From NCBI GenBank assembly GCA_001777055.1, contig MFCX01000030.1, positions 1 through 5,199 on the forward strand: DNA of 5,199 nt. The letters are read 5' to 3'. Below the pieces are notes generated by a model that was not told the origin of the DNA, searched no databases, and saw only the letters and a list, made by a program, of their open reading frames with translations. Shown piece after piece: positions 1-5,101 of this stretch. Source of the DNA: Candidatus Daviesbacteria bacterium RIFCSPHIGHO2_02_FULL_39_12. GTDB taxonomy: Bacteria > Patescibacteriota > Microgenomatia > Daviesbacterales > UBA10151. The translations under genes and the position numbers were made by a program. The number at the start of each line of letters is the position of its first letter. The stretch's first letter is position 1.

Positions 1-26
1 TTGGGAATAACTTTAAAATTCCCCAT
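1..26 (-). CDS. 5' end of an unidentified gene leaving the window
   Basis: Only the first eight codons (MGNFKVIP) lie inside the window, so no function can be named. The call rests on the start signal. The ATG at 24-26 is preceded on the minus strand, 8 nt away, by AGGAGGTGA (35-43), a full match to the anti-Shine-Dalgarno end of 16S rRNA. No stop occurs in the visible codons. It runs away from the recombinase remnant, so it is divergent from it. Alternatively this could be a chance SD beside a short ORF, but a nine-base match at ideal spacing makes a real start likely. Confidence 0.5.
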
Positions 27-34
27 AAACTATT

Positions 35-43
35 TCACCTCCT
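35..43 (-). promoter_or_regulatory. Perfect Shine-Dalgarno for the left-edge gene
   Basis: AGGAGGTGA on the minus strand lies 8 nt before the ATG at 24-26. It is complementary over nine bases to the expected 16S rRNA 3' tail and fixes the start of the partial gene. It contrasts with three other genes in the window whose starts have no usable SD. Confidence 0.6.
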
Positions 44-50
44 CACTAAT

Positions 51-79
51 AACTTAATTTAGTAGGGACTATTTGTCTA
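51..79 (-). promoter_or_regulatory. Possible promoter of the left-edge gene
   Basis: On the minus strand TAGACA (74-79, 5 of 6 matches to the -35 consensus) is followed after 17 nt by TAAGTT (51-56, only 3 of 6 matches to the -10 consensus). Position and spacing suit the gene starting at 26, but the -10 is poor, so this is a weak call. Confidence 0.25.
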
Positions 80-80
80 G

Positions 81-857
81 TTTAAGGGGTACCTGCCATA
101 TAGCTTTGCTTTTACAGGTCTTATGCGTTGTGGCGAGTGTAATGCTTCAATAACTTGCGAAGAAAAATTTAAAACTAATAAAGGTAATGGCAAGGTTCAT
201 CATTGGGTTTACTACCACTGCACTAAAAAGTTAAATCCTAAGTGTACTCAAAAATATATTGAAGAGAAGTTGTTAGAAGAACAGATTAAAGAAACTCTAG
301 GTAGCATACAAATACCGCCAGAATTTCATGACTGGGCTTTAAAATGGATCAGAAAGTTAAACCAGCAAGAGTCTATGGATCGGAATATGATCTTACTTCA
401 ACAACAAAAGGCTTATAAAACATGTTTGGATAAGATTGACGAATTAATAGATATGCGGGCTGCAAAAGAAATATCGGCAGAGGATTTTGCCCGCAAGAAG
501 TCTAAACTTGAGGTTGAGAAAAGTAAATTTAAAGAATTGTTAGATGATACTGATGCAAGAGTAAACAAATGGCTGAAAAAAACGGACGAATTGTTTGCTT
601 TTGCACGAGACGCAGTTCAAAAGTTTAACGAAGGAGATTTAGCTGATAAACATTATGTGCTTTCAAAACTTGGCTCGAACCTCATCTTATTTAACAAAAC
701 CTTGCGTGTTAACCTTGAAGAAACACTTTTACCTATGCAAGAAGCAGCAAAGGAAGCAAGACGAATTAGTGATACGCTCGAACCTGTAGAAGGGGTTGAT
801 AGAACGCTCCAATTAGAGTCTTTATACTCTCAAAATCCAGTCTTGCTGCCGAGCTAG
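81..857 (+). pseudogene. C-terminal remnant of a large serine recombinase
   Basis: Large serine recombinases cut and rejoin attachment sites to integrate or excise mobile DNA. Their usual order is a catalytic serine domain, a recombinase domain, a zinc ribbon and a coiled coil, about 500 residues in all. Only the zinc-ribbon and coiled-coil part is present. The family hallmark FTGL-MRCGEC is read in frame from about position 105, upstream of the first ATG at 123, so that ATG is not a true start. The frame is closed by TAG at 78-80. Counting from the ATG, the zinc ligands are probably Cys3, Cys6, Cys33 and Cys41. A long charged helical stretch follows (about residues 85-165, with DELIDMRAAKEIS and further K/E-rich helices). 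The stop TAG (855-857) lies inside the opposing tRNA-Gln gene. With no catalytic domain the product cannot recombine DNA by itself. Family assignment is confident. Calling it a pseudogene assumes the N-terminal half is not encoded elsewhere as a split gene. Confidence 0.85.
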
Positions 858-917
858 GATTCGAACCTAGAATTCACTGCTCCAAAGGCAGTTGTCCTAC
901 CGTTAGACGACTCGGCA
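846..917 (-). tRNA. tRNA-Gln (anticodon TTG)
   Basis: A complete 72-nt cloverleaf reads on the minus strand. The acceptor is TGCCGAG/CTCGGCA (a U1-A72 pair, common in tRNA-Gln), and the D-arm is GTC/GAC. The anticodon stem is ACTGC/GCAGT with loop CTTTGGA, giving anticodon TTG. The T-arm is CTAGG/CCTAG with a canonical TTCGAAT loop, and the discriminator is G. The 3' CCA is not encoded (the DNA continues CAA after the discriminator). Its 3' end overlaps the last 12 bases of the recombinase remnant on the other strand, which makes it a candidate integration site. Confidence 0.95.
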
Positions 918-1039
918 ATTTAGACTAAAAAACTATTAATTCCATCTACCCATCCTCTTATTTGTCTATTCCCTGAAACTCTACAGGCTTCCTTAATCCA
1001 CCTAACAAAAAGTTTTATTAAATGGAGTTATATTTTGGG

Positions 1040-1111
1040 AGCGGGGGACGGGATGCGCGCCCGCGACCTTCTCGTTGGCAACGAGACATTCTACTGCTGA
1101 ACTACCCCCGC
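1040..1111 (-). tRNA. tRNA-Gly (anticodon GCC) with aberrant D- and T-loops
   Basis: All four stems pair. The acceptor is GCGGGGG/CCCCCGC with discriminator T (usual for bacterial tRNA-Gly). The D-stem is GTTC/GAAT, and the anticodon stem is TCTCG/CGAGA around TTGCCAA, giving anticodon GCC. The T-stem is GCGGG/CCCGT with a G49-T65 wobble. The T-loop is CGCGCAT rather than TTCRANN, so positions 54, 55 and 58 are changed while C56 is kept. The D-loop AGCAGTA has A where G18 is expected. No CCA is encoded. It lies 25 nt after tRNA-Phe and probably shares its transcript. The identity is clear from the anticodon and discriminator. Whether it serves ordinary translation is open. Confidence 0.88.
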
Positions 1112-1136
1112 AAACTACTGTGAATATAGTCAAATG

Positions 1137-1209
1137 TGCCGAAGTGGTGAATCGAACACCAATAACCGCTTCTTCAGAGCGACGCCTTGACCACGTTGGC
1201 AACTTCGGC
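1137..1209 (-). tRNA. tRNA-Phe (anticodon GAA)
   Basis: A complete 73-nt cloverleaf reads on the minus strand. The acceptor is GCCGAAG/CTTCGGC with discriminator A, and the D-stem is GCC/GGC with the conserved GG in the loop. The anticodon stem is TCGCT/AGCGG with loop CTGAAGA, giving anticodon GAA. The variable loop has 4 nt, and the T-arm TGGTG/CACCA carries a canonical TTCGATT loop. No CCA is encoded. It is the first gene of the Phe-Gly-Gln group and lies nearest the promoter to its right. Confidence 0.95.
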
Positions 1210-1251
1210 AATATTGCCTATTATATACACCGTATATAACAAACTCTGTTT

Positions 1252-1280
1252 ATTATATCCTCTTAAAACTGTTTGGGCAA
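1252..1280 (-). promoter_or_regulatory. Promoter of the tRNA-Phe-Gly(-Gln) group
   Basis: On the minus strand TTGCCC (1275-1280, 4 of 6 matches) is followed after 17 nt by a perfect TATAAT (1252-1257). Transcription would begin near 1245 and reach tRNA-Phe after a leader of about 35 nt, which is normal for a tRNA precursor. A second TATAAT at 1220-1225 has no good -35 and lies only about 10 nt from the tRNA. tRNA-Gln lies 122 nt beyond tRNA-Gly, so it may share this transcript or have its own promoter, which I could not see. Confidence 0.55.
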
Positions 1281-1308
1281 CATTGTAGGTAGAACAAAGA
1301 AGACTCTA

Positions 1309-1336
1309 CTGGCATTCTCCATAGTTTAAGTATATT
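1309..1336 (+). promoter_or_regulatory. Promoter of the unknown gene at 1346, predicted leaderless
   Basis: CTGGCA (1309-1314, 4 of 6 matches to the -35 consensus), a 16-nt spacer and TATATT (1331-1336, 5 of 6 matches to the -10 consensus) precede the ATG at 1346. Only 9 nt separate the -10 box from the ATG, so the transcript should start within a few bases of the start codon. There is no SD in that space. Confidence 0.45.
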
Positions 1337-1345
1337 ATACCTGTT

Positions 1346-2095
1346 ATGCCAATAGGCACTAAAACACCAGAAGCAACAGAATTACATCAAAGAACTACTC
1401 CGGGCCTTCTACTGCGTGGAGCTTTACATCTAGTCGGTTTAGGACACCAACGAAGGCAAATGCTTAGCCCGGATGAAATCCAATTTCGAATTGAGGGAGT
1501 TTTCAGGAAGTTTCCGTTAACGAATGAGGAAGTCTTGTTTGCTATGATTACAAAAGCAGGATCATTATCAGAAGATGAAATAGCAAGAATAGCAGTTTTC
1601 TATGAAGGAACCTACGAAGCTGCTCGAGGTTTAGTCTTGGGTCACACATCAGTTGCTGCGCTTGCGAGTTTTGCACGTATACCTACACTAAGCCAAGATC
1701 CGTTTTTAGCAAAAGTATGCTTTGACTATGGACGTGAGGTTACAAGACCTGAGCGTCTACAGGATGTTCTGCACGAACTGGAGCAGGAGGAAAGACACTC
1801 TGTGTCATGCAACGACCCGAAATATCTCAGTGTTGAGAGAAGGATGACTGATGATCTATCTCGTCTATATTTACACCAATACGTTGCTTGGACTGAAGGC
1901 TTTAATTCATTAACTCAAACTCCTATGGCACTGTGGAAACCCGCTTCTTCTCTTCATGCGGAAAACTTTGCTTTACTAGAACAGACTTATAAGGAACTAG
2001 TCTTTCCCTTATTACAACCGGATCAATTAATAAAAGCCGGGCATTCGGGTTACTTGATATCAGGTCAGCCAAGAATCGATCATAGATTTCTCTAA
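1346..2095 (+). CDS. Uncharacterised, predicted helical protein, 249 residues
   Basis: I do not recognise a family. The protein looks soluble: no signal peptide and no membrane-length hydrophobic run, although residues 20-33 (LLLRGALHLVGLGH) are mildly hydrophobic. Most of it reads as amphipathic helices. Examples are residues 43-56, 60-70, 76-98 and 136-151, the last containing the charged run HELEQEERH (143-151). A second long helical stretch begins near residue 165. No enzyme motif, zinc-binding cluster or nucleotide-binding loop is evident. The ATG at 1346 is chosen because a -10 box ends 9 nt before it. Met39 (ATG at 1460) is the alternative start, with only GAAGG three bases upstream. 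It converges on glmS with 17 bp between the stops. Codon use looks more GC-rich than glmS by eye. The length and sustained open frame make it very likely real, but its function is unknown. Confidence 0.8.
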   Translation: MPIGTKTPEATELHQRTTPGLLLRGALHLVGLGHQRRQMLSPDEIQFRIEGVFRKFPLTNEEVLFAMITKAGSLSEDEIARIAVFYEGTYEAARGLVLGHTSVAALASFARIPTLSQDPFLAKVCFDYGREVTRPERLQDVLHELEQEERHSVSCNDPKYLSVERRMTDDLSRLYLHQYVAWTEGFNSLTQTPMALWKPASSLHAENFALLEQTYKELVFPLLQPDQLIKAGHSGYLISGQPRIDHRFL

Positions 2096-2112
2096 TTTCC
2101 GAAATTAACAGC

Positions 2113-3849
2113 TCATTTTACAGTTACACTTTTAGCCAAATTTCTTGGCTTATCCGGATTATAACCTAATTTAGTAGCCAGGAAATATCCTAAAAATTGG
2201 GCAAAGACGATATTGGGTAATACTGAACTTGCCCTACAGTCTGAAACCTGAAAAAAATAATCGTAAAGTTGATTATTTTCCGCTGCCACTCCAATTATAT
2301 ATGCCCCTCTGGCTTTAACTTCCATGGCATTTGCCAAAATTGCTCCTTTTGTTTCATCATCCGGCACATAAACTATCACCGGCGTCCCTTTTTCTATTAA
2401 AGCAATTGGCCCGTGTTTTAATTCTCCTCCGGCTAAACCTTCCGCGTGAATATATGAAACTTCTTTAATTTTTAAAGCAGATTCTAAAGCCACAGGATAA
2501 GATAAACCTCTGCCTAAAACATAAATATGTCTTACTTTGTGTATTTTTATAGCCAGTTTTTGAATCAAATCCTTCTTTTGTAAAATAGATTCAATTTCTT
2601 TAACGCTTTTTTCTATTACGTCAACACCCTCCTTAAGTTTTCCTGCCACAGCAAAAGAAAGTAATAATATATTGGCTATCATGGCCAAAAGAGCTTTGGT
2701 AGAGGCGACAGCCTTTTCCGGACCGGCCTGCAACATCATTTTTATATCCGACATTCTATATAGGGTGGATCCCAAAGTATTTGTTAAAGCCACAACCTTA
2801 ACACCCTTTTTCATGGCAGATGATACAGGCTCTACAATATCAATTGTTTCGCCGCTTTGCGATATAGCAATCAGTAAACTTTTATCGGTCAAAAAGTGCT
2901 CCGTGTAATTAAATTCAGATCCTAAGGCAAAATTAACATGCTTTTTAGTTATTTGAGAAAATAAATATTCTCCTAAAATACAAGCATATCCAGCAGAACC
3001 GCATCCAATAAAATATGTCCCAAAAGCTTTTTTTATTTCTTGGGCAATATTTTCTATATTCTCTAAATTTTGAATTTGGTTGTATAAAACCTGAGGCTGC
3101 TCATAAATTTCTTTGAGCATGAAATGGGGGAAATCTTTAAGGTTTTCTCCTGCATATTCCCACTTAACTTTAGTAAATTGTGGTTTAATTTCTGCAGATG
3201 TTTTGAGATCGAAAAGCTCTAAACTGCTATTTAAGATTACTTGTTGTCCGTCTTCCAAAAAGATTAACTCGCTAGTATGCTGTAAAATAGCATTAGGATC
3301 TGAGGCAATAATAAAACCATTTTTTGTGCGTCCGACAACTAAGGGGGAACCAATCTTGCAAGCCACTATATCTTTTCCATCAGAAACAACGACTGCATTT
3401 AAACCTTGTAATTTATTAAAAACAGTTGCCACGGCTTCAGCTAAAGGCTGGCTTTTTAACTGCTCTTCAATTAAGTGGATAATTACTTCCGTATCTGTCT
3501 GGGATTTAAATTTGTGATTTTTAAGAGTATTTTTTAGTTCTAAATAATTTTCAAAAATACCGTTATGAACCAAGGTTAATTTATTTGTGCAATCCATATG
3601 GGGATGCGCATTTTCATCAGTCACCCCTCCGTGAGTTGCCCATCTGGTATGACCAATTGATAGGGTAGAGGACACAAGGTTTAAGGATTTAGGCAAGAAA
3701 CCGATTTTTTTTAGAGTCTTAAAGCGATTGTCCGTAAAAAAGGAAATTCCCCAAGAATCATAACCTCTATACTCAATGTCTTTTAAACCGGCAAAAACAA
3801 GCTTTGAAGCATTATCTTTTGTACCTACAACTCCAAATATTCCACACAT
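2113..3849 (-). CDS. glmS: Glutamine-fructose-6-phosphate aminotransferase (GlmS)
   Basis: GlmS converts fructose-6-phosphate and glutamine to glucosamine-6-phosphate and glutamate. This cytoplasmic step commits sugar to UDP-GlcNAc and peptidoglycan. The N-terminal glutaminase domain (about 1-220) has the nucleophile Cys2 directly after the start Met (MCGIFGVVG), YRGYDS (27-32), GHTRWATHGG (66-75, with the glutamine-binding Arg69), HNGIFENY (95-102) and TDTE (118-121). HFMLKEIYEQP (242-252) leads into the first SIS domain, with SQSGET (330-335) and AGPEKAVASTK (375-385). The second SIS domain has Glu463, ELKHGP with His479, and the C-terminal tail KPRNLAKSVTVK, whose Lys573 matches the catalytic Lys603 of E. 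coli. At 578 residues it is slightly shorter than the usual 600-610 but lacks no motif. Trp33 replaces the common Ala in YDSAGI. The start is fixed by Cys2. It is monocistronic in this view. The 70-bp gap to tRNA-Val leaves no room for a glmS ribozyme. Confidence 0.97.
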   Translation of the reverse strand: MCGIFGVVGTKDNASKLVFAGLKDIEYRGYDSWGISFFTDNRFKTLKKIGFLPKSLNLVSSTLSIGHTRWATHGGVTDENAHPHMDCTNKLTLVHNGIFENYLELKNTLKNHKFKSQTDTEVIIHLIEEQLKSQPLAEAVATVFNKLQGLNAVVVSDGKDIVACKIGSPLVVGRTKNGFIIASDPNAILQHTSELIFLEDGQQVILNSSLELFDLKTSAEIKPQFTKVKWEYAGENLKDFPHFMLKEIYEQPQVLYNQIQNLENIENIAQEIKKAFGTYFIGCGSAGYACILGEYLFSQITKKHVNFALGSEFNYTEHFLTDKSLLIAISQSGETIDIVEPVSSAMKKGVKVVALTNTLGSTLYRMSDIKMMLQAGPEKAVASTKALLAMIANILLLSFAVAGKLKEGVDVIEKSVKEIESILQKKDLIQKLAIKIHKVRHIYVLGRGLSYPVALESALKIKEVSYIHAEGLAGGELKHGPIALIEKGTPVIVYVPDDETKGAILANAMEVKARGAYIIGVAAENNQLYDYFFQVSDCRASSVLPNIVFAQFLGYFLATKLGYNPDKPRNLAKSVTVK

Positions 3850-3858
3850 TATCCTGAA

Positions 3859-3867
3859 ATTATATCA
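3859..3867 (-). promoter_or_regulatory. Extended -10 promoter of glmS, predicted leaderless
   Basis: The minus strand reads TGATATAAT: a perfect TATAAT (3859-3864) with the TGn extension (3865-3867) that can make up for a poor -35. No good -35 is seen at 16-18 nt. The box ends 9 nt before the glmS ATG, so the leader would be at most a few bases. The AGGA in that gap lies only 2 nt from the ATG, too close to act as a normal SD. Confidence 0.55.
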
Positions 3868-3919
3868 TCAATGAACAACAAGATAATGGGCAGTAACCTT
3901 TCCACGGCGCTCTGTCCTG

Positions 3920-3991
3920 TGGACGGTGTAGGATTTGAACCTACGACATCTTCGATGTAAACGAAGCGCTCTACCGCTGAGCTAACCGTCC
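3920..3991 (-). tRNA. tRNA-Val (anticodon TAC)
   Basis: A complete 72-nt cloverleaf reads on the minus strand. The acceptor is GGACGGT/ACCGTCC with discriminator A. The D-stem is GCTC/GAGC with loop AGCGGTA. The anticodon stem is CTTCG/CGAAG with loop TTTACAT, giving anticodon TAC. The T-arm is GTAGG/CCTAC with a canonical TTCAAAT loop. The 3' CCA is not encoded. It precedes glmS on the same strand by about 70 bp, but each has its own promoter. Its normal T-loop and GG in the D-loop are a useful contrast to the tRNA-Gly of this window. Confidence 0.96.
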
Positions 3992-4045
3992 TTGGTGCAG
4001 AGGAGAGTCCTCATTTTGAACCGCTTCTTTTGCAAATCCTGTTCC

Positions 4046-4074
4046 ATCTTATCAGTTTGATGAACGCATATCAA
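4046..4074 (-). promoter_or_regulatory. Promoter of tRNA-Val
   Basis: On the minus strand TTGATA (4069-4074, 4 of 6 matches) and TAAGAT (4046-4051, 4 of 6 matches) are separated by exactly 17 nt. The start would be near 4039, giving a precursor leader of about 48 nt. That leader includes a small GAGGA/TCCTC hairpin (4000-4012). The -35 end lies about 6 bp from the SD of the divergent DUF3800-type remnant. Confidence 0.55.
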
Positions 4075-4079
4075 GCCGC

Positions 4080-4120
4080 GGAGGAGAAAGAATGAGCCCG
4101 TGTCAGACATGTATTTGATG
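4080..4120 (+). promoter_or_regulatory. SD plus 8-codon ORF coupled to the DUF3800 start
   Basis: GGAGGA (4080-4085) sits 6 nt before an ATG at 4092 that opens an out-of-frame peptide MSPCQTCI. That peptide ends with TGA at 4116-4118. The TGA overlaps the ATG at 4118-4120, which begins the conserved MYIDESGD of the DUF3800 frame. This is either a TGATG coupling device or the trace of a frameshift just after the original start codon. Confidence 0.4.
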
Positions 4121-4341
4121 TACATTGACGAGTCCGGAGATACAATCCCCCTCACCCAAAAAGGTAAGAAGTTTTTAGGCACCCTTCCTATTACCCTTTA
4201 CTCTGTCGTCATTGATAAAGACAGCTACTGGAAACAATACCCTGTACAAAACCCATACTATATTGCCTACATCTTTTTGATGGAGAGATTCCAAAAGTTT
4301 TTGGAGGAAAAAGACGGATTAGAGATTTGTATTATTGACTT
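4100..4341 (+). pseudogene. Decayed DUF3800-type gene, internally deleted and cut at 3' end
   Basis: DUF3800 proteins begin with a conserved Asp-Glu-Ser motif. Their activity is not well established, and they often sit near mobile elements. Here the frame gives YLMYIDESGDTIPLTQ (from about residue 5) and then, from about residue 27, LPITLYSVVIDKD, NPYYIAYIFLMERFQKFLEE and ICIID (to residue 80). From memory of the family, the second block normally lies some 60-80 residues further from the first, so an internal deletion is inferred near codon 26. Homology stops at ICIID (codon 80 ends at 4339), 5 bp before the end of the opposing toxin gene. The frame stays open to 4477 only as antisense of that gene. 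The nominal start is GTG at 4100. ATG at 4109 and 4118 are alternatives, and the good SD fits an out-of-frame ATG at 4092. I take it as non-functional. Confidence 0.7.
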
Positions 4342-4344
4342 ATG

Positions 4345-4809
4345 TTACGCATTCTTCCTTGTCATTCCCATGAAAATGGGAATCAATTCATCAGGAGTTA
4401 CGACCTTCACTTTAAAGTTTGTCTCAATCTCTTTTTTGTGTTGTAAAAGATGCTTTCTGTCAAAACTTACTAAGTAATCTGCTTTGGAAGAAATAGCTCC
4501 TGCAACAATAGGTGCATCCTTTGCTTCTACAACTTTTGCAACTTTTAATACTAATGTTTTAGAGGGGCGAACAACCTCTGGATTTAAAACTTCTAAGAAT
4601 AATTGCAGAGCAGGAAGAGCTTTAGATGCTTTATTTGTTAAATTTCTTTGAGTTTCTTCTAAAACAAGGTCGCTTATAATTGCTTTAAGCTCGCCACGAA
4701 GTGCCTTCATGATTAAATCTCTGGCAGAACCTGCAGAAGAAATGGCAGCAGCAATTAAAACACTTGAATCTATGAAGGCTTTATCTATATTTTTTGGATT
4801 TGATGCCAT
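4345..4809 (-). CDS. PIN-domain toxin, VapC-like ribonuclease
   Basis: PIN-domain toxins are Mg-dependent ribonucleases that stop growth by cutting tRNA, rRNA or mRNA when their antitoxin is lost. The target here cannot be read from sequence. Over 154 residues the expected acidic set is visible: Asp14 in FIDSSVL near the N-terminus, Glu51 or Glu52 in LVLEETQRN, Asp98 in KDAPIVAGA, and Asp117 in LVSFDRKHL. The order and the SFDRKHL ending of the core resemble the group annotated as putative PIN-family toxin components. The ATG (4807-4809) lies inside the end of the antitoxin gene, giving a 29-bp overlap in another frame, so translation is probably coupled. The purine-rich GAAGAAAAAT before it is a poor SD. 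Its 3' end butts against the DUF3800-type remnant. The catalytic residues look complete, so it is probably active. Confidence 0.88.
   Translation of the reverse strand: MASNPKNIDKAFIDSSVLIAAAISSAGSARDLIMKALRGELKAIISDLVLEETQRNLTNKASKALPALQLFLEVLNPEVVRPSKTLVLKVAKVVEAKDAPIVAGAISSKADYLVSFDRKHLLQHKKEIETNFKVKVVTPDELIPIFMGMTRKNA
4364..4383. repeat. Perfect 8-bp hairpin near the 3' end of the toxin gene
   Basis: ATTCCCAT and ATGGGAAT flank GAAA on the plus strand. The hairpin lies inside the last codons of the PIN toxin gene (its IPIFMGM segment). No T-run follows on either strand, so it is not a classic terminator. It might slow or stabilise the toxin mRNA end or be coincidental. Confidence 0.3.
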
Positions 4810-5092
4810 ATTTTTCTTCTATTATAGTACCACGTATACCCCGGCCGGATTCAATTAACTCTTCCAAAGACAATCCTTTTTCTTTTAGCACTTCACCAAT
4901 TCTATCTAAAGCTTTTGTGGCAACTATTTCTTGGGGAGAAATTAACACTCCTTCATCCGTTTCTACAACAGCAACTAAATCGCCTTTTTTAAGCCCAAGT
5001 TTTTCTCTAACCTCAGTAGGAAGAGTAACTTGGCCTTTTTCCTGAACACGGACTAATTTTCGCTCTGAGTGAGTAGATTGTAGGAAAGTCAT
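4781..5092 (-). CDS. AbrB/MazE/SpoVT-type antitoxin of the PIN toxin
   Basis: This 103-residue protein has a swapped-hairpin AbrB DNA-binding domain at residues 13-55, with the hallmarks VQEKGQVTLPTEVREKLGLK, KGD (36-38) and GVLISP (48-53). A charged helical tail follows (about 60-103, with DRIGEVLKEKGLSLEELIESG), which in this family binds and blocks the toxin. It is expected to dimerise, bind its own promoter and neutralise the PIN protein encoded directly downstream, whose start codon it overlaps by 29 bp. The start at 5092 follows a -10 box by 9 nt with no SD. Met1 is the only Met before the domain. AbrB-like proteins can also be stand-alone transition regulators, but the overlapping PIN gene makes the antitoxin role by far the best reading. 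Confidence 0.9.
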   Translation of the reverse strand: MTFLQSTHSERKLVRVQEKGQVTLPTEVREKLGLKKGDLVAVVETDEGVLISPQEIVATKALDRIGEVLKEKGLSLEELIESGRGIRGTIIEEKYGIKSKKYR

Positions 5093-5101
5093 ACTTTCTG
5101 A

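Noticed and set aside
815..830. AGAGT/ACTCT hairpin as terminator of the tRNA group
   Set aside because: The stem is 5 bp with a 6-nt loop, no U-tract follows on the minus strand, and it lies within the recombinase reading frame.
920..1027. A short minus-strand open frame between tRNA-Gly and tRNA-Gln reading RWIKEACRVSGNRQIRGW
   Set aside because: It reads like protein and may be a gene remnant, but it has no start codon (open only from a TAA), is 35 codons long and matches no family I know.
1002..1211. A 69-codon minus-strand ORF
   Set aside because: It is a translation through tRNA-Phe and tRNA-Gly and not a protein gene.
2094..2106. Palindrome AATTTC-C-GAAATT between the convergent gene ends
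   Set aside because: It can form at most a 5-bp AT-only stem with no T-run, too weak to call a terminator, although a shared terminator would be expected here.
2113..2115. Recoded TGA (glycine, as in Gracilibacteria and SR1)
   Set aside because: The TGA follows the complete canonical GlmS tail KSVTVK, so it acts as a stop, and no in-frame TGA interrupts a conserved gene.
2672..3517. Two plus-strand ORFs opposite glmS
   Set aside because: They are antisense to strongly conserved glmS coding sequence and have no start signals or recognisable domains.
3850..3919. Possible glmS ribozyme or other riboswitch upstream of glmS
   Set aside because: Only 70 bp separate glmS from tRNA-Val and the promoter lies 9 nt from the ATG, so no leader RNA exists to hold one.
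4345..4477. Continuation of the plus-strand DUF3800 frame to position 4477
   Set aside because: Beyond codon 80 the translation is antisense to the toxin gene and loses all family similarity.
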